Assembly (NCBI RefSeq): GCF_900205965.1
Contig: NZ_OAOF01000007.1
Span: 124,001-188,000 of the forward strand
Direction: 5' to 3'
Source: Lacrimispora amygdalina
GTDB lineage: Bacteria > Bacillota > Clostridia > Lachnospirales > Lachnospiraceae
DNA length: 64,000 bases
How positions within the stretch are numbered: the stretch's first letter is position 1; each line of letters starts with the position of its first letter. Under the pieces are notes generated by a model. The model was not told the DNA's origin. It saw only the letters and a list, made by a program, of their open reading frames with translations, and did not search any database. Shown here piece after piece: positions 35,635 to 45,420 of the stretch. The translations under genes and the position numbers were made by a program.

Positions 35635-35976
35635 TTATTGTCCCCCTTCCATTAATTTTTCTTCCCACAGTTCAAGGAGTGTGTTTATGTCATCTGAAAA
35701 CTGCCGTTGTGTCTGTGTCTCCTTTTTTTCTAATTCCTCCACAATCTCAAAGGAAAAGGCGTCCGCCCCATATAGTTTCCAGGCTTTTAGCATACATATT
35801 TCAGGACAGGAATCCGTTTTTTTTGAAAACGCAAATCGATTATAAGATCCCTGCATATCTAAACTGGCACGTAACCAGTATGATTTATCACCACTGCATT
35901 GAATGCGGTATATTCCCCCGGTAAGAATTCTGTTTTTGTACTGTTCCTTTAAAGCTTTTCTGGTTGGATTTTCCAT
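35635..35976 (-). CDS. GIY-YIG-like small protein
   Basis: A 113-residue protein. GGIYRIQCSG (about 20-29) is the GIY strand. The YIG position is replaced by SYWLRAS, and LDMQGSYNRFAF...MLKAWKLYGADAFSFEIVEELE follows the layout of the short stand-alone GIY-YIG subfamily found with DUF2087 genes. The usual catalytic Tyr of YIG is absent, so nuclease activity is doubtful. Start 35976 has AAGATGGTGAT upstream. Its stop codon lies 2 bases before the DUF2087 start; the two are coupled. Confidence 0.7.
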   Translation of the reverse strand: MENPTRKALKEQYKNRILTGGIYRIQCSGDKSYWLRASLDMQGSYNRFAFSKKTDSCPEICMLKAWKLYGADAFSFEIVEELEKKETQTQRQFSDDINTLLELWEEKLMEGGQ

Positions 35977-36206
35977 TTTATCACCATCTTTCTGAAAAAA
36001 TCTGTTTACGGTCTTTTCTACATGATTGTAGCTCCTGATTATGATCTTTTCAATAAACGCTTCGTAGAGTTGTTTAATATGAGGATAGATTAAGACCTGC
36101 TGCTATGACATGGATAGGATTGACAGCTCAATCAGATTCAAGTAATATGAAAACAGCGGTTATATGGGGAAGACCGGAGAGCAATTCTATAAAAGGGGAA
36201 TGAATC

Positions 36207-37730
36207 ATGAGGTTGCTGATTGTAGAAGACGAGATTCGGATCAGAGAAGGGATCCGGAAGCTTTTAGGCAAAATGAGGCAGGATTACATGATAGCAGGGG
36301 AAGCGGAGAATGGAGAAGACGGGCTTCTTATGCTCAGGGAGTTAAAGCCCGATATCGTGATTACTGATATCCGTATGCCAAAGATGGATGGCCTGGAGAT
36401 GATGACCAATGCGGTAAAAGATGGAGTTACTGCAAAAGCCATCGTTTTAAGTGCCTATTCGGAATTTGAATATGCCCGTCAGGCTATGAAGCTTGGAGTG
36501 ACGGAATATCTGCTGAAGCCGATTTCCCTCAATGAGTTTTCGAAAGCACTGGAGCATGTGGAGCTGCAGGTGGAAAAAGACAGGCAGGAAAAGCCTGCAA
36601 AGATCGGAACGTTGGAGCAGATTTTCTATGATTTCCTGAATGGACGACTGGAGATGGACGAGGATATCAGCGCTTATCTGCATCATAGCTACCAGATAGA
36701 GCGGGCTCAGAAATTAGTATTTGTTTCTGTATATCTGGGAAGACGTTATAAGGAGGAACGGAATGGAGCAGTGAAACATCTACGCCATATGTTTTCCACG
36801 TATCCGGATCTTTCTTTTTGCATTCTGGATCTTTTATATAAAAAATCCCTGGCTGTGGTTCTTTACCATTATCAGGATGCCCATGATCTGGAGCGATGGC
36901 TGCAGCAGCAGATTTTAACATCCAGACCCAGGAGTATGACCTTTGGCTGGATGGAGGTTACAGGCCCAGAGGAGCTGAAGATTGGGCTGGACTGTCTTGG
37001 CCCCTGCATGGACTGGAATATATCGTTTGATGAAGAAATTTTAATCTCCTATCCCAAGATAATGCACGTTCAGACGTTGCCCTGTATCTATCCCATTGAG
37101 CTGGAAACCAGGATGAAAGTGACTATCTGCTCGGACAATTGGGAGAAGGCAAAGGCGCTTATGAAGGAATTTCACGACAGCTTTGTAGATGGCAGGATCT
37201 ATGAACCCAGGGAAATTAAGGAATGTTATGTGCGCTTTTTATGGGCGGTCATGGGGATGGCCAAGGAACTGGGCTGTATCAATTTCGAATCTTTAAAACA
37301 GCAGAAGCTTCTGGAGATGATTATGGAAGCAAAGCGGAGGGAAGAACTGGCATATGCGGCAGATTACCTTTTTGGATATATAAGATCAAGACCGGAGGAT
37401 AAGGAGATTAACCATCTGACTATAAAACGGGTCAGAAGCCTGATCCGGGAATTTTATCAGAGCGGTATCACACTGGACGAGATCTCCTCAAAACTGAATC
37501 TTACTCCGGAATACCTGGGGACACAATTTCATAAGGAAATGGGAATGACCTACAGTACATACATGAAAAATTTCAGGATCAGTAAAGCTAAGGAATTGCT
37601 GTGCACAACTCATCTGAAGCTGTATGAAATAGCCGCAAAAGTAGGCTATTCCGATCCCAAATACTTCAGCAAGGTGTTTAAGGAGATGACAGGACAGCTT
37701 CCCGCTGATTACAGAAAGATGTTAAAATAG
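36207..37730 (+). CDS. YesN-type response regulator with AraC DNA-binding domain
   Basis: A 507-residue protein. The receiver domain has Glu7/Asp8, phospho-acceptor Asp54 (VITDIRMPKMDG) and LKPISLNEF. A long helical linker follows (about 120-400). The C-terminal AraC domain holds two HTHs, with TLDEISSKLNLTPEYLGTQF and LYEIAAKVGYSDPKYFSKVF. It is the partner of the YesM kinase at 39607, with two permease genes between them. GGGGAATGAATC precedes the start. It probably activates the importer and GH127 genes. Confidence 0.9.
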   Translation: MRLLIVEDEIRIREGIRKLLGKMRQDYMIAGEAENGEDGLLMLRELKPDIVITDIRMPKMDGLEMMTNAVKDGVTAKAIVLSAYSEFEYARQAMKLGVTEYLLKPISLNEFSKALEHVELQVEKDRQEKPAKIGTLEQIFYDFLNGRLEMDEDISAYLHHSYQIERAQKLVFVSVYLGRRYKEERNGAVKHLRHMFSTYPDLSFCILDLLYKKSLAVVLYHYQDAHDLERWLQQQILTSRPRSMTFGWMEVTGPEELKIGLDCLGPCMDWNISFDEEILISYPKIMHVQTLPCIYPIELETRMKVTICSDNWEKAKALMKEFHDSFVDGRIYEPREIKECYVRFLWAVMGMAKELGCINFESLKQQKLLEMIMEAKRREELAYAADYLFGYIRSRPEDKEINHLTIKRVRSLIREFYQSGITLDEISSKLNLTPEYLGTQFHKEMGMTYSTYMKNFRISKAKELLCTTHLKLYEIAAKVGYSDPKYFSKVFKEMTGQLPADYRKMLK

Positions 37731-37841
37731 AGCAAAGCGCTTAGGTTTTTCCTCCTTTTCAAGGTTTCACTCATTTATGGAAACTGTTATACAGTGTAAG
37801 ATGATTTCAGCGGAAATAAATGAAAAGGAGGATTTTATTCA

Positions 37842-38741
37842 GTGAAACAAATGAAACGTTTTTTCCGATATGAGAATGTCGGGCTTTTGTATGCGATGCC
37901 GGCATTTCTTTATATGCTGTATTTTGCGGGTTATCCCATTGTCAGTAACATTATCTTAAGCCTTCAGAATGTGACGGTCCGGAATTTAGTCCGTGGATCC
38001 AAAGAGTTTATAGGCTTTGATAATTACATAAAACTGATGCAGGATGCAGTTTTTTTAAGGGCGCTTTTTAACACACTGCTGTTTACAGTCAGCTGTCTGG
38101 TGGTTCAGTTTCTGATTGGCTTTGCGCTGGCACTTCTGTTCCAGAAAGATTTTCCGTTTGCCAGACCGGTCAGAGGTCTCCTTATGATACCATGGATGAT
38201 TCCCATGACAGTTACGGCTTTGATTTTTAAGTTTATGTTTTCCACCGATGTGGGTATTATCAATTATTTCTTAAAAAGCGCAGGGCTGATCTCCGAAAAT
38301 ATACAGTGGCTTACCAGTCCGTCAACTGCCATGACAGCCGTTATTATTGCCAATATCTGGATCGGAATTCCCTTTAATACAATTCTCATATCAACCGGAC
38401 TTACCACAATCCCTTTGGAACTGTATGAAAGTGCAGCCATTGATGGCGCAAATGGAAGGCAGAAATTCTTTAAAATCACCCTTCCTCTGATGAGAACCAC
38501 AATTGAATCCCTTCTGGTTCTGGGATTTATTTATACGTTCAAGGTTTATGACATGGTCTATGTAATGACTGGGGGAGGGCCTGTAAATTCCACTCATCTG
38601 CTGTCCACCTATTCTTACAAACTGTCCTTTGAGATGTTCCAGTACAGCCTCGGCTCCTCAGCAGCCAATGTACTGCTTGTAATTTTGCTGCTGGTCGGCG
38701 TTGTTTATTTAAAAATTACAATGAAAGGGGAGGAAGCGTGA
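37842..38741 (+). CDS. carbohydrate ABC importer permease, MalF/UgpA type
   Basis: A 299-residue membrane protein with six helices. The EAA loop is ESAAIDGANGRQKFFKI and DMVYVMTGGGPVNSTHLLSTY is the conserved motif of CUT1 permeases. The annotated frame begins at GTG 37842 (AAGGAGGATTTTATTCA upstream, about 10 bases); ATG 37851 is an alternative. Its last base overlaps the next ATG. With the permease at 38741 and binding protein at 41486 it forms a CUT1 importer lacking its own ATPase. Confidence 0.9.
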   Translation: MKQMKRFFRYENVGLLYAMPAFLYMLYFAGYPIVSNIILSLQNVTVRNLVRGSKEFIGFDNYIKLMQDAVFLRALFNTLLFTVSCLVVQFLIGFALALLFQKDFPFARPVRGLLMIPWMIPMTVTALIFKFMFSTDVGIINYFLKSAGLISENIQWLTSPSTAMTAVIIANIWIGIPFNTILISTGLTTIPLELYESAAIDGANGRQKFFKITLPLMRTTIESLLVLGFIYTFKVYDMVYVMTGGGPVNSTHLLSTYSYKLSFEMFQYSLGSSAANVLLVILLLVGVVYLKITMKGEEA

Positions 38742-39586
38742 TGGAAAAGGAAAGGAAAACAGGAAAAAAAGAATTTTTATTATGTATTATTTCGGTGGTG
38801 ATCTTATGCCTGCTGCTGTTTCCTCTGTTTTGGATATTTATCACTTCACTGAAAACAGAGAAGGAGATCTTCCAGATTCCGCCCACTTTTTATCCCCATG
38901 TATTAAATACGAAGTCTTATGCGGTCCAGGTTGATAACGGCGATTTCAATATGTTCCGTTCCTTTGCAAACAGCCTGATCATATCCTCCGGCGCCATGGC
39001 AATTGCCGTTATCCTGGCAGTTCCGGCTTCCTATGCAGTGGCAAGATATCATTTCAAAGGGAGAAACGGTATGCTGCTGTGCTTTCTGGTCACTCAGATG
39101 CTTCCGGTTTCAGTCCTTCTGACACCTATGTTTATTATGTTTAAGGGGATGCATATATACAATACCTGGCTGGCTGCCATATTATCCGATGCCACACTTG
39201 GCATTCCATTCTCGGTGCTGATTCTGAAAAATTATTTTGCATCTGTACCCAGGGAGCTTGAAGAGGCAGCCTATATTGACGGATGCACCCGCTTTCTGGC
39301 ATTTTTAAGGATTCTGCTTCCGGTTGCCAAACCAGGAGTGGTGGTATGCGCCATATTTTCTTTCCTGTATGGCTGGGGAGATTTAGCCTATGGCATGACA
39401 TTTATTCTGGATCAGCAGAAGAGGCCGATTACAGCCGGTATTTTTAATTTTATGGGGCAGTACGGAACAAAATGGAGTTATTTAACTGCCTTTGCCATTG
39501 TGACCATTATTCCGGTTGCACTGATCTTTCTGTTTATGCAGAAGTATATCATTACGGGAATGACAAACGGTGCAGTTAAGGGATAA
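38741..39586 (+). CDS. carbohydrate ABC importer permease, MalG/UgpE type
   Basis: A 281-residue membrane protein. LFPLFWIFITSLKTEKEIF lies in the N-terminal region, the EAA loop is EAAYIDGCTRFLAFLRI, and the C-terminus YIITGMTNGAVKG is the MalG-family ending. ATG 38741 overlaps the previous stop (TGATG) and follows GGGGAGGAAG. It completes the channel with 37842. Confidence 0.9.
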   Translation: MEKERKTGKKEFLLCIISVVILCLLLFPLFWIFITSLKTEKEIFQIPPTFYPHVLNTKSYAVQVDNGDFNMFRSFANSLIISSGAMAIAVILAVPASYAVARYHFKGRNGMLLCFLVTQMLPVSVLLTPMFIMFKGMHIYNTWLAAILSDATLGIPFSVLILKNYFASVPRELEEAAYIDGCTRFLAFLRILLPVAKPGVVVCAIFSFLYGWGDLAYGMTFILDQQKRPITAGIFNFMGQYGTKWSYLTAFAIVTIIPVALIFLFMQKYIITGMTNGAVKG

Positions 39587-39606
39587 TGTGCCGAAAAAGG
39601 AGCCTT

Positions 39607-41388
39607 ATGAAAAAAGTGAGTTTAAAGAAAAAATTAATTCGTCTTTTCTGGGCAACTTCAACAATTCCTATTCTTGTATTAAGCTTTTTTTATTTTTATA
39701 ACATCTCGTTTACTTTAAAAAAGAACACCCAGGAGCTGACCAGTGTCAGCCTGATGCAGATGGATAATAATTTACTAATCCGCCTGAAAGCATATGAGGA
39801 TCTTTTATTTCAGATTTATACCAATGATGATGTGGTAGTATGGGTGGACCGGCTGGACCAGAAGCAGAATGCCTCTGTCGCAAAGAACCAGCTGCGAAGG
39901 TATTTAAGAGGACTTTTAAATACCAAAGAATACATCAAGTCCATAACGGTCATTTCGCCGGAAGGTTTAAGCATCACATATAACCAGCTGTCTGCGTCTA
40001 CCTATGAAAATTCATGGATGAATAACTTCAGTTTGTCTCAGGAGCAGCTTTATGGGGAGGTTTCCTCGGATAATGAGACACATATTTTTCCTACGGAATA
40101 CGGAACCAGATTTGCAAATGAGGACTACTATCTGCTGCACCTGGCGCACCGGATTATAGACTACAGAAATCTAAATAGAGAGAATGGGATTGTGATTATC
40201 AGCCTTGACAAGGAATTCCTTCAGAGTGTATGTCAGGTTCACGGTCAGGACAGGGACAAAAGTTTTAACTTTATTCTTGACGAGGCAGGACGTATCATTG
40301 CTTACCGGGAACCGGAAAAAATCGGAAAAGTGCTTTACCGTAAGGGGGCACCTTTAGAGGCAAGGGTGGAAGCATGCAAAAAGTTTATCAGGGAGGAGGG
40401 GTTATATGAGGAACGCTATACCTCTGTCTGGCTTTATCATGATGAAACCCTGGGCTGGGATCTGGTGAATGTGATGGATCAGGGCGGTTTAATGAAGAAT
40501 TTAAACACCCAGATTTTTCTGATTGTCGCTTTAAGTATTATCCTTCTTATAGTCACTGTATTACTGACGTATGGGGTGCTTGACCGTCTCGTGGATTCGG
40601 TGAAGATGGTAGTGGCATCCATGCAGACTGCAAGAGAGGGGAATTTAAAGGTCCGCGTTCATACGGACAGGAAAATGCCTGTGGAAATAGAGACCATAGC
40701 TGTCCAGTTCAATGACATGTTAGAGAAGCTGGAGACTGCTCTGAAAAAAGAAAAGAGAGCAGGACAGATGCAGCGGCAGGCAGAGTTAAAGGCGATGGAA
40801 GCACAGATTAATCCGCATTTTCTCTATAATACACTGGATACTATAAACTGGATGGCCATTGACAAGGATGAATTTGATATCAGCAATGCAATTAACTCCC
40901 TGGCGACCATACTGCGTTATGCAATTGCGGACAGCAGCGGGGAGGTTTGTGTGCAGGATGAGATCGACTGGCTGAAAAAGTACATTTATTTACAGCAGTT
41001 CCGGCTGAAGAACAATTTTACCTGCAGCATCAATGTGGATCCGGATCTGATGGACTGCAGGATACACAAACTGCTGCTTCAGCCATTTGTGGAGAATTCC
41101 ATCCTTCACGGATTTGAAGGGACCAGGACCAATCATGTACTGGAAGTAGGGGTGAGCCGGGAAGGAGAAAAACTGCGGATTCTTATTCGGGATAATGGAA
41201 TAGGAATGGAACGTGAAAAGCTGGAATTAATCAGAAAAGGAATCTTCGGAGAGTCAGATGCCGGTTCTCATATTGGGATGGAAAATGCCATTAACAGACT
41301 TCGTATGTACTACGGAGAAGAGGTGAAAATCGAGATCAACAGCGAAGAAGGGAGGGGAACGGAGGTGATTTTACATATTCCCACTTAA
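39607..41388 (+). CDS. YesM-type sensor histidine kinase
   Basis: A 593-residue sensor. TM1 is at about 14-33, followed by a large extracellular domain (about 35-300) and TM2 (about 303-325). A HAMP region (VVASMQTAREGNLKVRV) leads to the His_kinase core, AQINPHFLYNTLDTINWM, whose His is the phospho-acceptor. The ATPase has LLLQPFVENSILHGFEG, DNGIGM and SHIGMENAINRL. AAGGAG lies just before ATG 39607; an in-frame ATG at 39586 overlaps the permease stop. It senses an extracellular sugar and phosphorylates the regulator at 36207. Confidence 0.9.
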   Translation: MKKVSLKKKLIRLFWATSTIPILVLSFFYFYNISFTLKKNTQELTSVSLMQMDNNLLIRLKAYEDLLFQIYTNDDVVVWVDRLDQKQNASVAKNQLRRYLRGLLNTKEYIKSITVISPEGLSITYNQLSASTYENSWMNNFSLSQEQLYGEVSSDNETHIFPTEYGTRFANEDYYLLHLAHRIIDYRNLNRENGIVIISLDKEFLQSVCQVHGQDRDKSFNFILDEAGRIIAYREPEKIGKVLYRKGAPLEARVEACKKFIREEGLYEERYTSVWLYHDETLGWDLVNVMDQGGLMKNLNTQIFLIVALSIILLIVTVLLTYGVLDRLVDSVKMVVASMQTAREGNLKVRVHTDRKMPVEIETIAVQFNDMLEKLETALKKEKRAGQMQRQAELKAMEAQINPHFLYNTLDTINWMAIDKDEFDISNAINSLATILRYAIADSSGEVCVQDEIDWLKKYIYLQQFRLKNNFTCSINVDPDLMDCRIHKLLLQPFVENSILHGFEGTRTNHVLEVGVSREGEKLRILIRDNGIGMEREKLELIRKGIFGESDAGSHIGMENAINRLRMYYGEEVKIEINSEEGRGTEVILHIPT

Positions 41389-41485
41389 GAAAATTTACCC
41401 TTTCTAAGATTTGTTGAGTTTTTTCCAGGCTGCATAACCGTTATAATAAAGTCGTTGAAACAAGAAAAATTTAAGGAGGAAAAAC

Positions 41486-42784
41486 ATGAAAAAGTTAATG
41501 ACAGCCTTACTTTTTGCAGCGATGCTTGGGGGAGCAGTGACTGGCTGCAGCTCTGGGAGCGGAGCTGTGTCAGCGACGGAGAGTGGGACTCAAACAGTCA
41601 AAAACAGTGAGAATGCATCTGAAACAGGAAGTGAAAAGGATTCGGAGACGGAGAAGAGCAAAACCGCTGGTGATGTGACAATCTGGTACTACTGGGAGAC
41701 GGAAGGTCATCAGAAAGCACTGAATCATATTATCGAGGAATTTAACGGATCACAAAGTGATGTGAAAGTACAGGCAAAGTACGTACCATTTGCCGATTTT
41801 AAGAAACAGCTTTCCATTGGGGCCTCTGCTGATGAACTTCCGGATCTGGTCATTCTTGATAATCCGGACCATGCTTCCTATGCAGCCATGGGTATCTTCG
41901 CAGATTTAACCGGAAGATTCGATGTCAGCACCTATTATCCCGGCCCTGTAAATTCCTGCACCTTAGACGGTAAATTATATGGAGTGCCGTTTGGAAGCAA
42001 CTGTCTGCTCCTTTTCTATAATGAAGATATGCTAAAGGCAGCAGGCTGTGAAGTCCCAACCTCATGGGATGAACTGCTTACGACAGCGAAAGCCTGTACA
42101 ACCGGTCAGGTATCGGGATTTGCACACTGCAGCCTGCAAAATGAAGAAGGTACCTTTAATTTCCTTCCATGGGTATGGTCAACGGGTGCCACAGCATACG
42201 AAATGAATTCCGAAGGCGGAATCAAAGCGCTTACAATGGTGAAAAAGCTGGTTGATTCCGGTGCCATGACAAAAGAGGCAATTAACTGGACACAGGGAGA
42301 TACCATGAATCAGTTTATCTCCGGAAATTTAGCCATGATGATTAACGGAACATGGCAGGTTCCCACCATGCGTCAGGAAGCGCCTGATTTAAAATGGAAC
42401 GTTGCCCCGATTCCAATGGACAAGAAACAGGCCTCTGGTCTTGGCGGAGAAAATTACGCAGTGATTAAGGGAGGCAACGAGGAAGGTGCTGTTCAATTCC
42501 TTAAATATGCCACCAGCGAGGAAACCTGTCTATATATGATGAATGCAATGGGATATATCTCTTCTGATTCTGTCATTGCAAAAAAACAATTTAAGGGAGA
42601 TCCGGTTTATGATGCATTTGTGGAAGAAATGCAGTATGCTAATGCAAGAGGGCCATTACCGGAATGGCCGGATATTTCCGATGCCATATCGTTAGCATTT
42701 AATGAGGTAATGACAGACTCCGGTACACCGGAGGAAGCCGCAGCGAAAGCACAGGCCGTTATTGATGGTATTATTAAGAAATAG
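41486..42784 (+). CDS. extracellular sugar-binding lipoprotein of a CUT1 importer
   Basis: A 432-residue lipoprotein. The signal peptide ends with lipobox AVTGC (Cys21), and a Ser/Thr/Glu linker (22-60) follows. The binding domain starts at VTIWYYWETEGHQKALNHII and carries LDGKLYGVPFGSN, the family 1 solute-binding signature. AAGGAGGAAA precedes the start. A TATAAT at 41442-41447 lacks a good -35 and could be activator-dependent. A hairpin follows the gene at 42805. It serves the permeases at 37842 and 38741. Confidence 0.9.
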   Translation: MKKLMTALLFAAMLGGAVTGCSSGSGAVSATESGTQTVKNSENASETGSEKDSETEKSKTAGDVTIWYYWETEGHQKALNHIIEEFNGSQSDVKVQAKYVPFADFKKQLSIGASADELPDLVILDNPDHASYAAMGIFADLTGRFDVSTYYPGPVNSCTLDGKLYGVPFGSNCLLLFYNEDMLKAAGCEVPTSWDELLTTAKACTTGQVSGFAHCSLQNEEGTFNFLPWVWSTGATAYEMNSEGGIKALTMVKKLVDSGAMTKEAINWTQGDTMNQFISGNLAMMINGTWQVPTMRQEAPDLKWNVAPIPMDKKQASGLGGENYAVIKGGNEEGAVQFLKYATSEETCLYMMNAMGYISSDSVIAKKQFKGDPVYDAFVEEMQYANARGPLPEWPDISDAISLAFNEVMTDSGTPEEAAAKAQAVIDGIIKK

Positions 42785-42804
42785 ATATACATACAATTAA
42801 AAGG

Positions 42805-42837
42805 AAGTGGCGCCGGCAGTTTATGCCGACGTCACTT
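42805..42837 (+). other. intercistronic hairpin between binding protein and GH127 genes
   Basis: AAGTGGCGCCGGCA and TGCCGACGTCACTT pair over 14 positions with one mismatch and one G-U, loop GTTTA. There is no T-run and a ribosome site follows at once. It probably stabilises the upstream mRNA and lowers expression of the downstream enzyme relative to the binding protein. Confidence 0.65.
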
Positions 42838-42861
42838 TGAGAGTCAATCAGGAGGTGCAGT

Positions 42862-44781
42862 ATGAACAAAGTAGAAATACGTGACAGATTTTTCACCAGG
42901 TACAAAGAATTAATCAGAAAGGAGATGATTCCTTATCAGTGGAAGGTATTAAACGATGAGATTGATATCATCATTGAACGGGAGCGCAACGACGATTCCA
43001 TCCCAAACGAAAAGAGCCATGTAATAGAAAATTTCCGGATTGCGGCCGGCAGAAAAAAAGGGAAACATTATGGCTGGGTGTTCCAGGACAGCGATCTTTA
43101 TAAATGGCTGGAAGCGGTTGCCTATACCCTGGGGGAGCAGATGGATGAGGAATTGAAGCGTCTGGCTGATGACGCCGTGGACTTAATCAGTGAAGCCCAG
43201 GAAGACGACGGATATCTGAATACATATTTCACCATTGAAGAACCTGATGAGAAATACAAACGCCTGTGGCAGAGTCACGAATTATACTGTGCAGGGCACT
43301 TTTTTGAGGCGGCAGCGGCTTATTATGAAGCAACAGGTAATCAGAAGGTTCTTAAGACAGCCTGTAAGCTGGCTGACCACATAGATTCCGTATTTGGACA
43401 AGAGGAAGGAAAGAACCGTGGCTATGATGGTCATGAAGAGGTTGAAATCGGTCTGATGCGTCTATACCATCTGACTCATGAGGACAGGTATTTAAAACTG
43501 GCCCGGTACTTTTTACTGATACGGGGGACAGACCAGGCAGTTATGGGTTCTAAGCATCTTCCTCTGACCTATTATCAGGCCCATCTTCCGGTTCTGGAGC
43601 AGGAGAGTGCCGAGGGACACGCAGTAAGACTGGTTTATCTTTGCACTGCCATGGCGGATGTGGCGGCAGAGTCAGGGGATGAGAAGCTTCTTAATGCGTG
43701 CAGGCAGTTATGGAAGAGCATTGTAAAACGGCGTATGTATATCACCGGAGGAATCGGATCAACTGTATCAGGGGAAGCATTTACCCTGGATTACGATTTA
43801 CCGAATGATACCATGTACTGTGAGACCTGTGCCTCTGTGGGACTGGTATTCTTTGCATACCGTATGCTTTTATCAGAGGAGAATGGGGAATATGGAGATG
43901 TGATGGAGCGTGCTCTCTACAACACGGTGCTGGGAGGTGTGGCACTTGACGGAAAACATTTCTTTTATGTAAATCCTCTGGAAGCAGTTCCGGAAAAATC
44001 GAGGAAGGATCCGGGGAAGAGTCATGTAAAATGCGTACGTCCCCAGTGGCTTGGCTGTGCGTGCTGCCCTCCAAATCTTGCAAGGCTTTTAGCCTCAGTG
44101 GAGCAGTATGCTTTTGTCCAAAAGAAAAACAGGCTTCTGGTGAATCTTTTTATGGAATGTAAGGGGAGCTTTGAAATAGAGGATGGCATTCTGGACATAG
44201 AACTAAAGACCGGATATCCATGGACCGGATCTGTGGAAATCAAGGTAAACTTCAGCGGAACTTTAAGCGCCTGCCTGGGAATCCGGGTACCGTCCTGGTC
44301 TGATACCTTTGGTGTGGAGATCAACGGGAAAAGCACTGATTTAGTTGCAGAACATGGTTTTATCTATATTAATCAGGTTTTCAAAGAGGATACCATACGA
44401 CTGGAATTGGATATGGAACCAAAGCGCTGGTATGCCAATCCCATGGTGGAAAGCGATTATGGAAAATTTGCAGTTTCCAGAGGTCCTTTCGTTTATTGTG
44501 CGGAAGAAGTGGATAATGGAAAGAACCTGAATCTCATGTCCGTGGAAAAACAGGAACCACTGGAATATGAATTTAAGGAAGATCTGCTGGGAGGCGTGGG
44601 CGTTTTGACTGCTTCCGGCTGGAAGACAGAAGCGGACAGGGAAGACTCATGGCTTTACAGACAGAGCAATGCAGCAGAAAAGAAAGTCAGAAAAAAGATC
44701 AGATGGATTCCTTATTACAGCTGGGCCAACAGAGGCGAGAATGAAATGCGTGTATGGTTCAGAGAAGAAAATCAGCGTTAG
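42862..44781 (+). CDS. glycoside hydrolase family 127, beta-L-arabinofuranosidase type
   Basis: A 639-residue cytoplasmic enzyme with the GH127 (alpha/alpha)6 barrel and two beta-sandwich domains. The zinc site of HypBA1-type enzymes is complete: Glu321 and Cys323 in MYCETCASVG, and Cys401/Cys402 in GCACCPPN, of which the first Cys is the probable nucleophile. DVMERALYNTVLGGV is another family block. Known members remove terminal beta-L-arabinofuranose from hydroxyproline-linked glycans or pectin side chains. CAGGAGGTG lies 7 bases before ATG. As the terminal gene of the YesN/importer/YesM locus it indicates that arabino-oligosaccharides are the target. Confidence 0.9.
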   Translation: MNKVEIRDRFFTRYKELIRKEMIPYQWKVLNDEIDIIIERERNDDSIPNEKSHVIENFRIAAGRKKGKHYGWVFQDSDLYKWLEAVAYTLGEQMDEELKRLADDAVDLISEAQEDDGYLNTYFTIEEPDEKYKRLWQSHELYCAGHFFEAAAAYYEATGNQKVLKTACKLADHIDSVFGQEEGKNRGYDGHEEVEIGLMRLYHLTHEDRYLKLARYFLLIRGTDQAVMGSKHLPLTYYQAHLPVLEQESAEGHAVRLVYLCTAMADVAAESGDEKLLNACRQLWKSIVKRRMYITGGIGSTVSGEAFTLDYDLPNDTMYCETCASVGLVFFAYRMLLSEENGEYGDVMERALYNTVLGGVALDGKHFFYVNPLEAVPEKSRKDPGKSHVKCVRPQWLGCACCPPNLARLLASVEQYAFVQKKNRLLVNLFMECKGSFEIEDGILDIELKTGYPWTGSVEIKVNFSGTLSACLGIRVPSWSDTFGVEINGKSTDLVAEHGFIYINQVFKEDTIRLELDMEPKRWYANPMVESDYGKFAVSRGPFVYCAEEVDNGKNLNLMSVEKQEPLEYEFKEDLLGGVGVLTASGWKTEADREDSWLYRQSNAAEKKVRKKIRWIPYYSWANRGENEMRVWFREENQR

Positions 44782-44789
44782 AAGAAACT

Positions 44790-44832
44790 GCAGCCGCCCC
44801 CTGCCGGGTTTTGACCGGAAGGGGGCGGCTGC
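44790..44832. terminator. GC-rich bidirectional terminator between convergent genes
   Basis: GCAGCCGCCCCC and GGGGGCGGCTGC form a perfect 12-bp stem, with a smaller inner CCGG/CCGG stem. It separates the GH127 gene from the minus-strand gene ending at 44855. The T-run is better on the minus strand (AGTTTCTTC). Confidence 0.75.
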
Positions 44833-44854
44833 GTCAATATCTTAAATTGTTCTC

Positions 44855-45295
44855 TTAATTATTCCGGTATCCAAATCCGTTTCCTCTGCGGTTATAGCCC
44901 ATACCGGTGCCGTTACAGCCGCCGGCACCATAGCCGGTACCTGCGCCGGTGCCGTTTCCGTCACAGATTGCCTGCCTTTCCCGGATTGCGGCGAGCTGTG
45001 CATCTGCCTGTTCCTGGGTAAGTGTGCCGTCTGCAACTGCCTGATTGAGCCTGTCTTCGTGGATATCAGCTACTGCCTGCTGGAATTCATCTAATTTTCC
45101 TGCCTCAGCAGCCATTGATCCATAGGTCTTTCCAGATCTGCGTTCTGCAGTCACTTCATCTGTTGTTTTACCAGTAATACCTGATACTGCTTCGGCAGGT
45201 GTTTTGTAAGCGGCAGCTGCAAATGAGGTCATGGTTGCGGCTGAAAGTGCAATTGCAATTGCAAATCCAGTCATCATTTTTTTGTTGTTTTTCAT
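44855..45295 (-). CDS. secreted DUF2680-like protein with Gly-rich tail
   Basis: A 146-residue secreted protein. The signal peptide ends near TSFAAAA (about 28). A helical part has ERRSGKTYGSMAAEAGKLDEF and EDRLNQAVADGTLTQEQADA, a layout shared with clostridial DUF2680 proteins. The last 33 residues are almost all Gly, Asn, Thr, Arg and Tyr, with one Cys (GGCNGTGMGYNRRGNGFGY). AAAGGAG lies about 8 bases upstream of the start. It is divergent from the two-component genes at 45472 and is a likely target of them. Function is unknown; metal or surface binding through the tail is a guess. Confidence 0.8.
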   Translation of the reverse strand: MKNNKKMMTGFAIAIALSAATMTSFAAAAYKTPAEAVSGITGKTTDEVTAERRSGKTYGSMAAEAGKLDEFQQAVADIHEDRLNQAVADGTLTQEQADAQLAAIRERQAICDGNGTGAGTGYGAGGCNGTGMGYNRRGNGFGYRNN

Positions 45296-45420
45296 AGTTT
45301 GTTAACTCCTTTCGGTTTGTGTTATTTTCCTTTCGGTACGTTCATAATAACCTTTGTATATGGCATTCATGTGTCAGAAATCGTCTTTTTATTTGTCATT
45401 TTATTTTTTGTGCCACGAAG

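Noticed and set aside
37731..37746. Possible CcpA (cre) site before the permease genes
   Set aside because: Only the core AAAGCGCTTA fits; the flanking TG and CA are missing.
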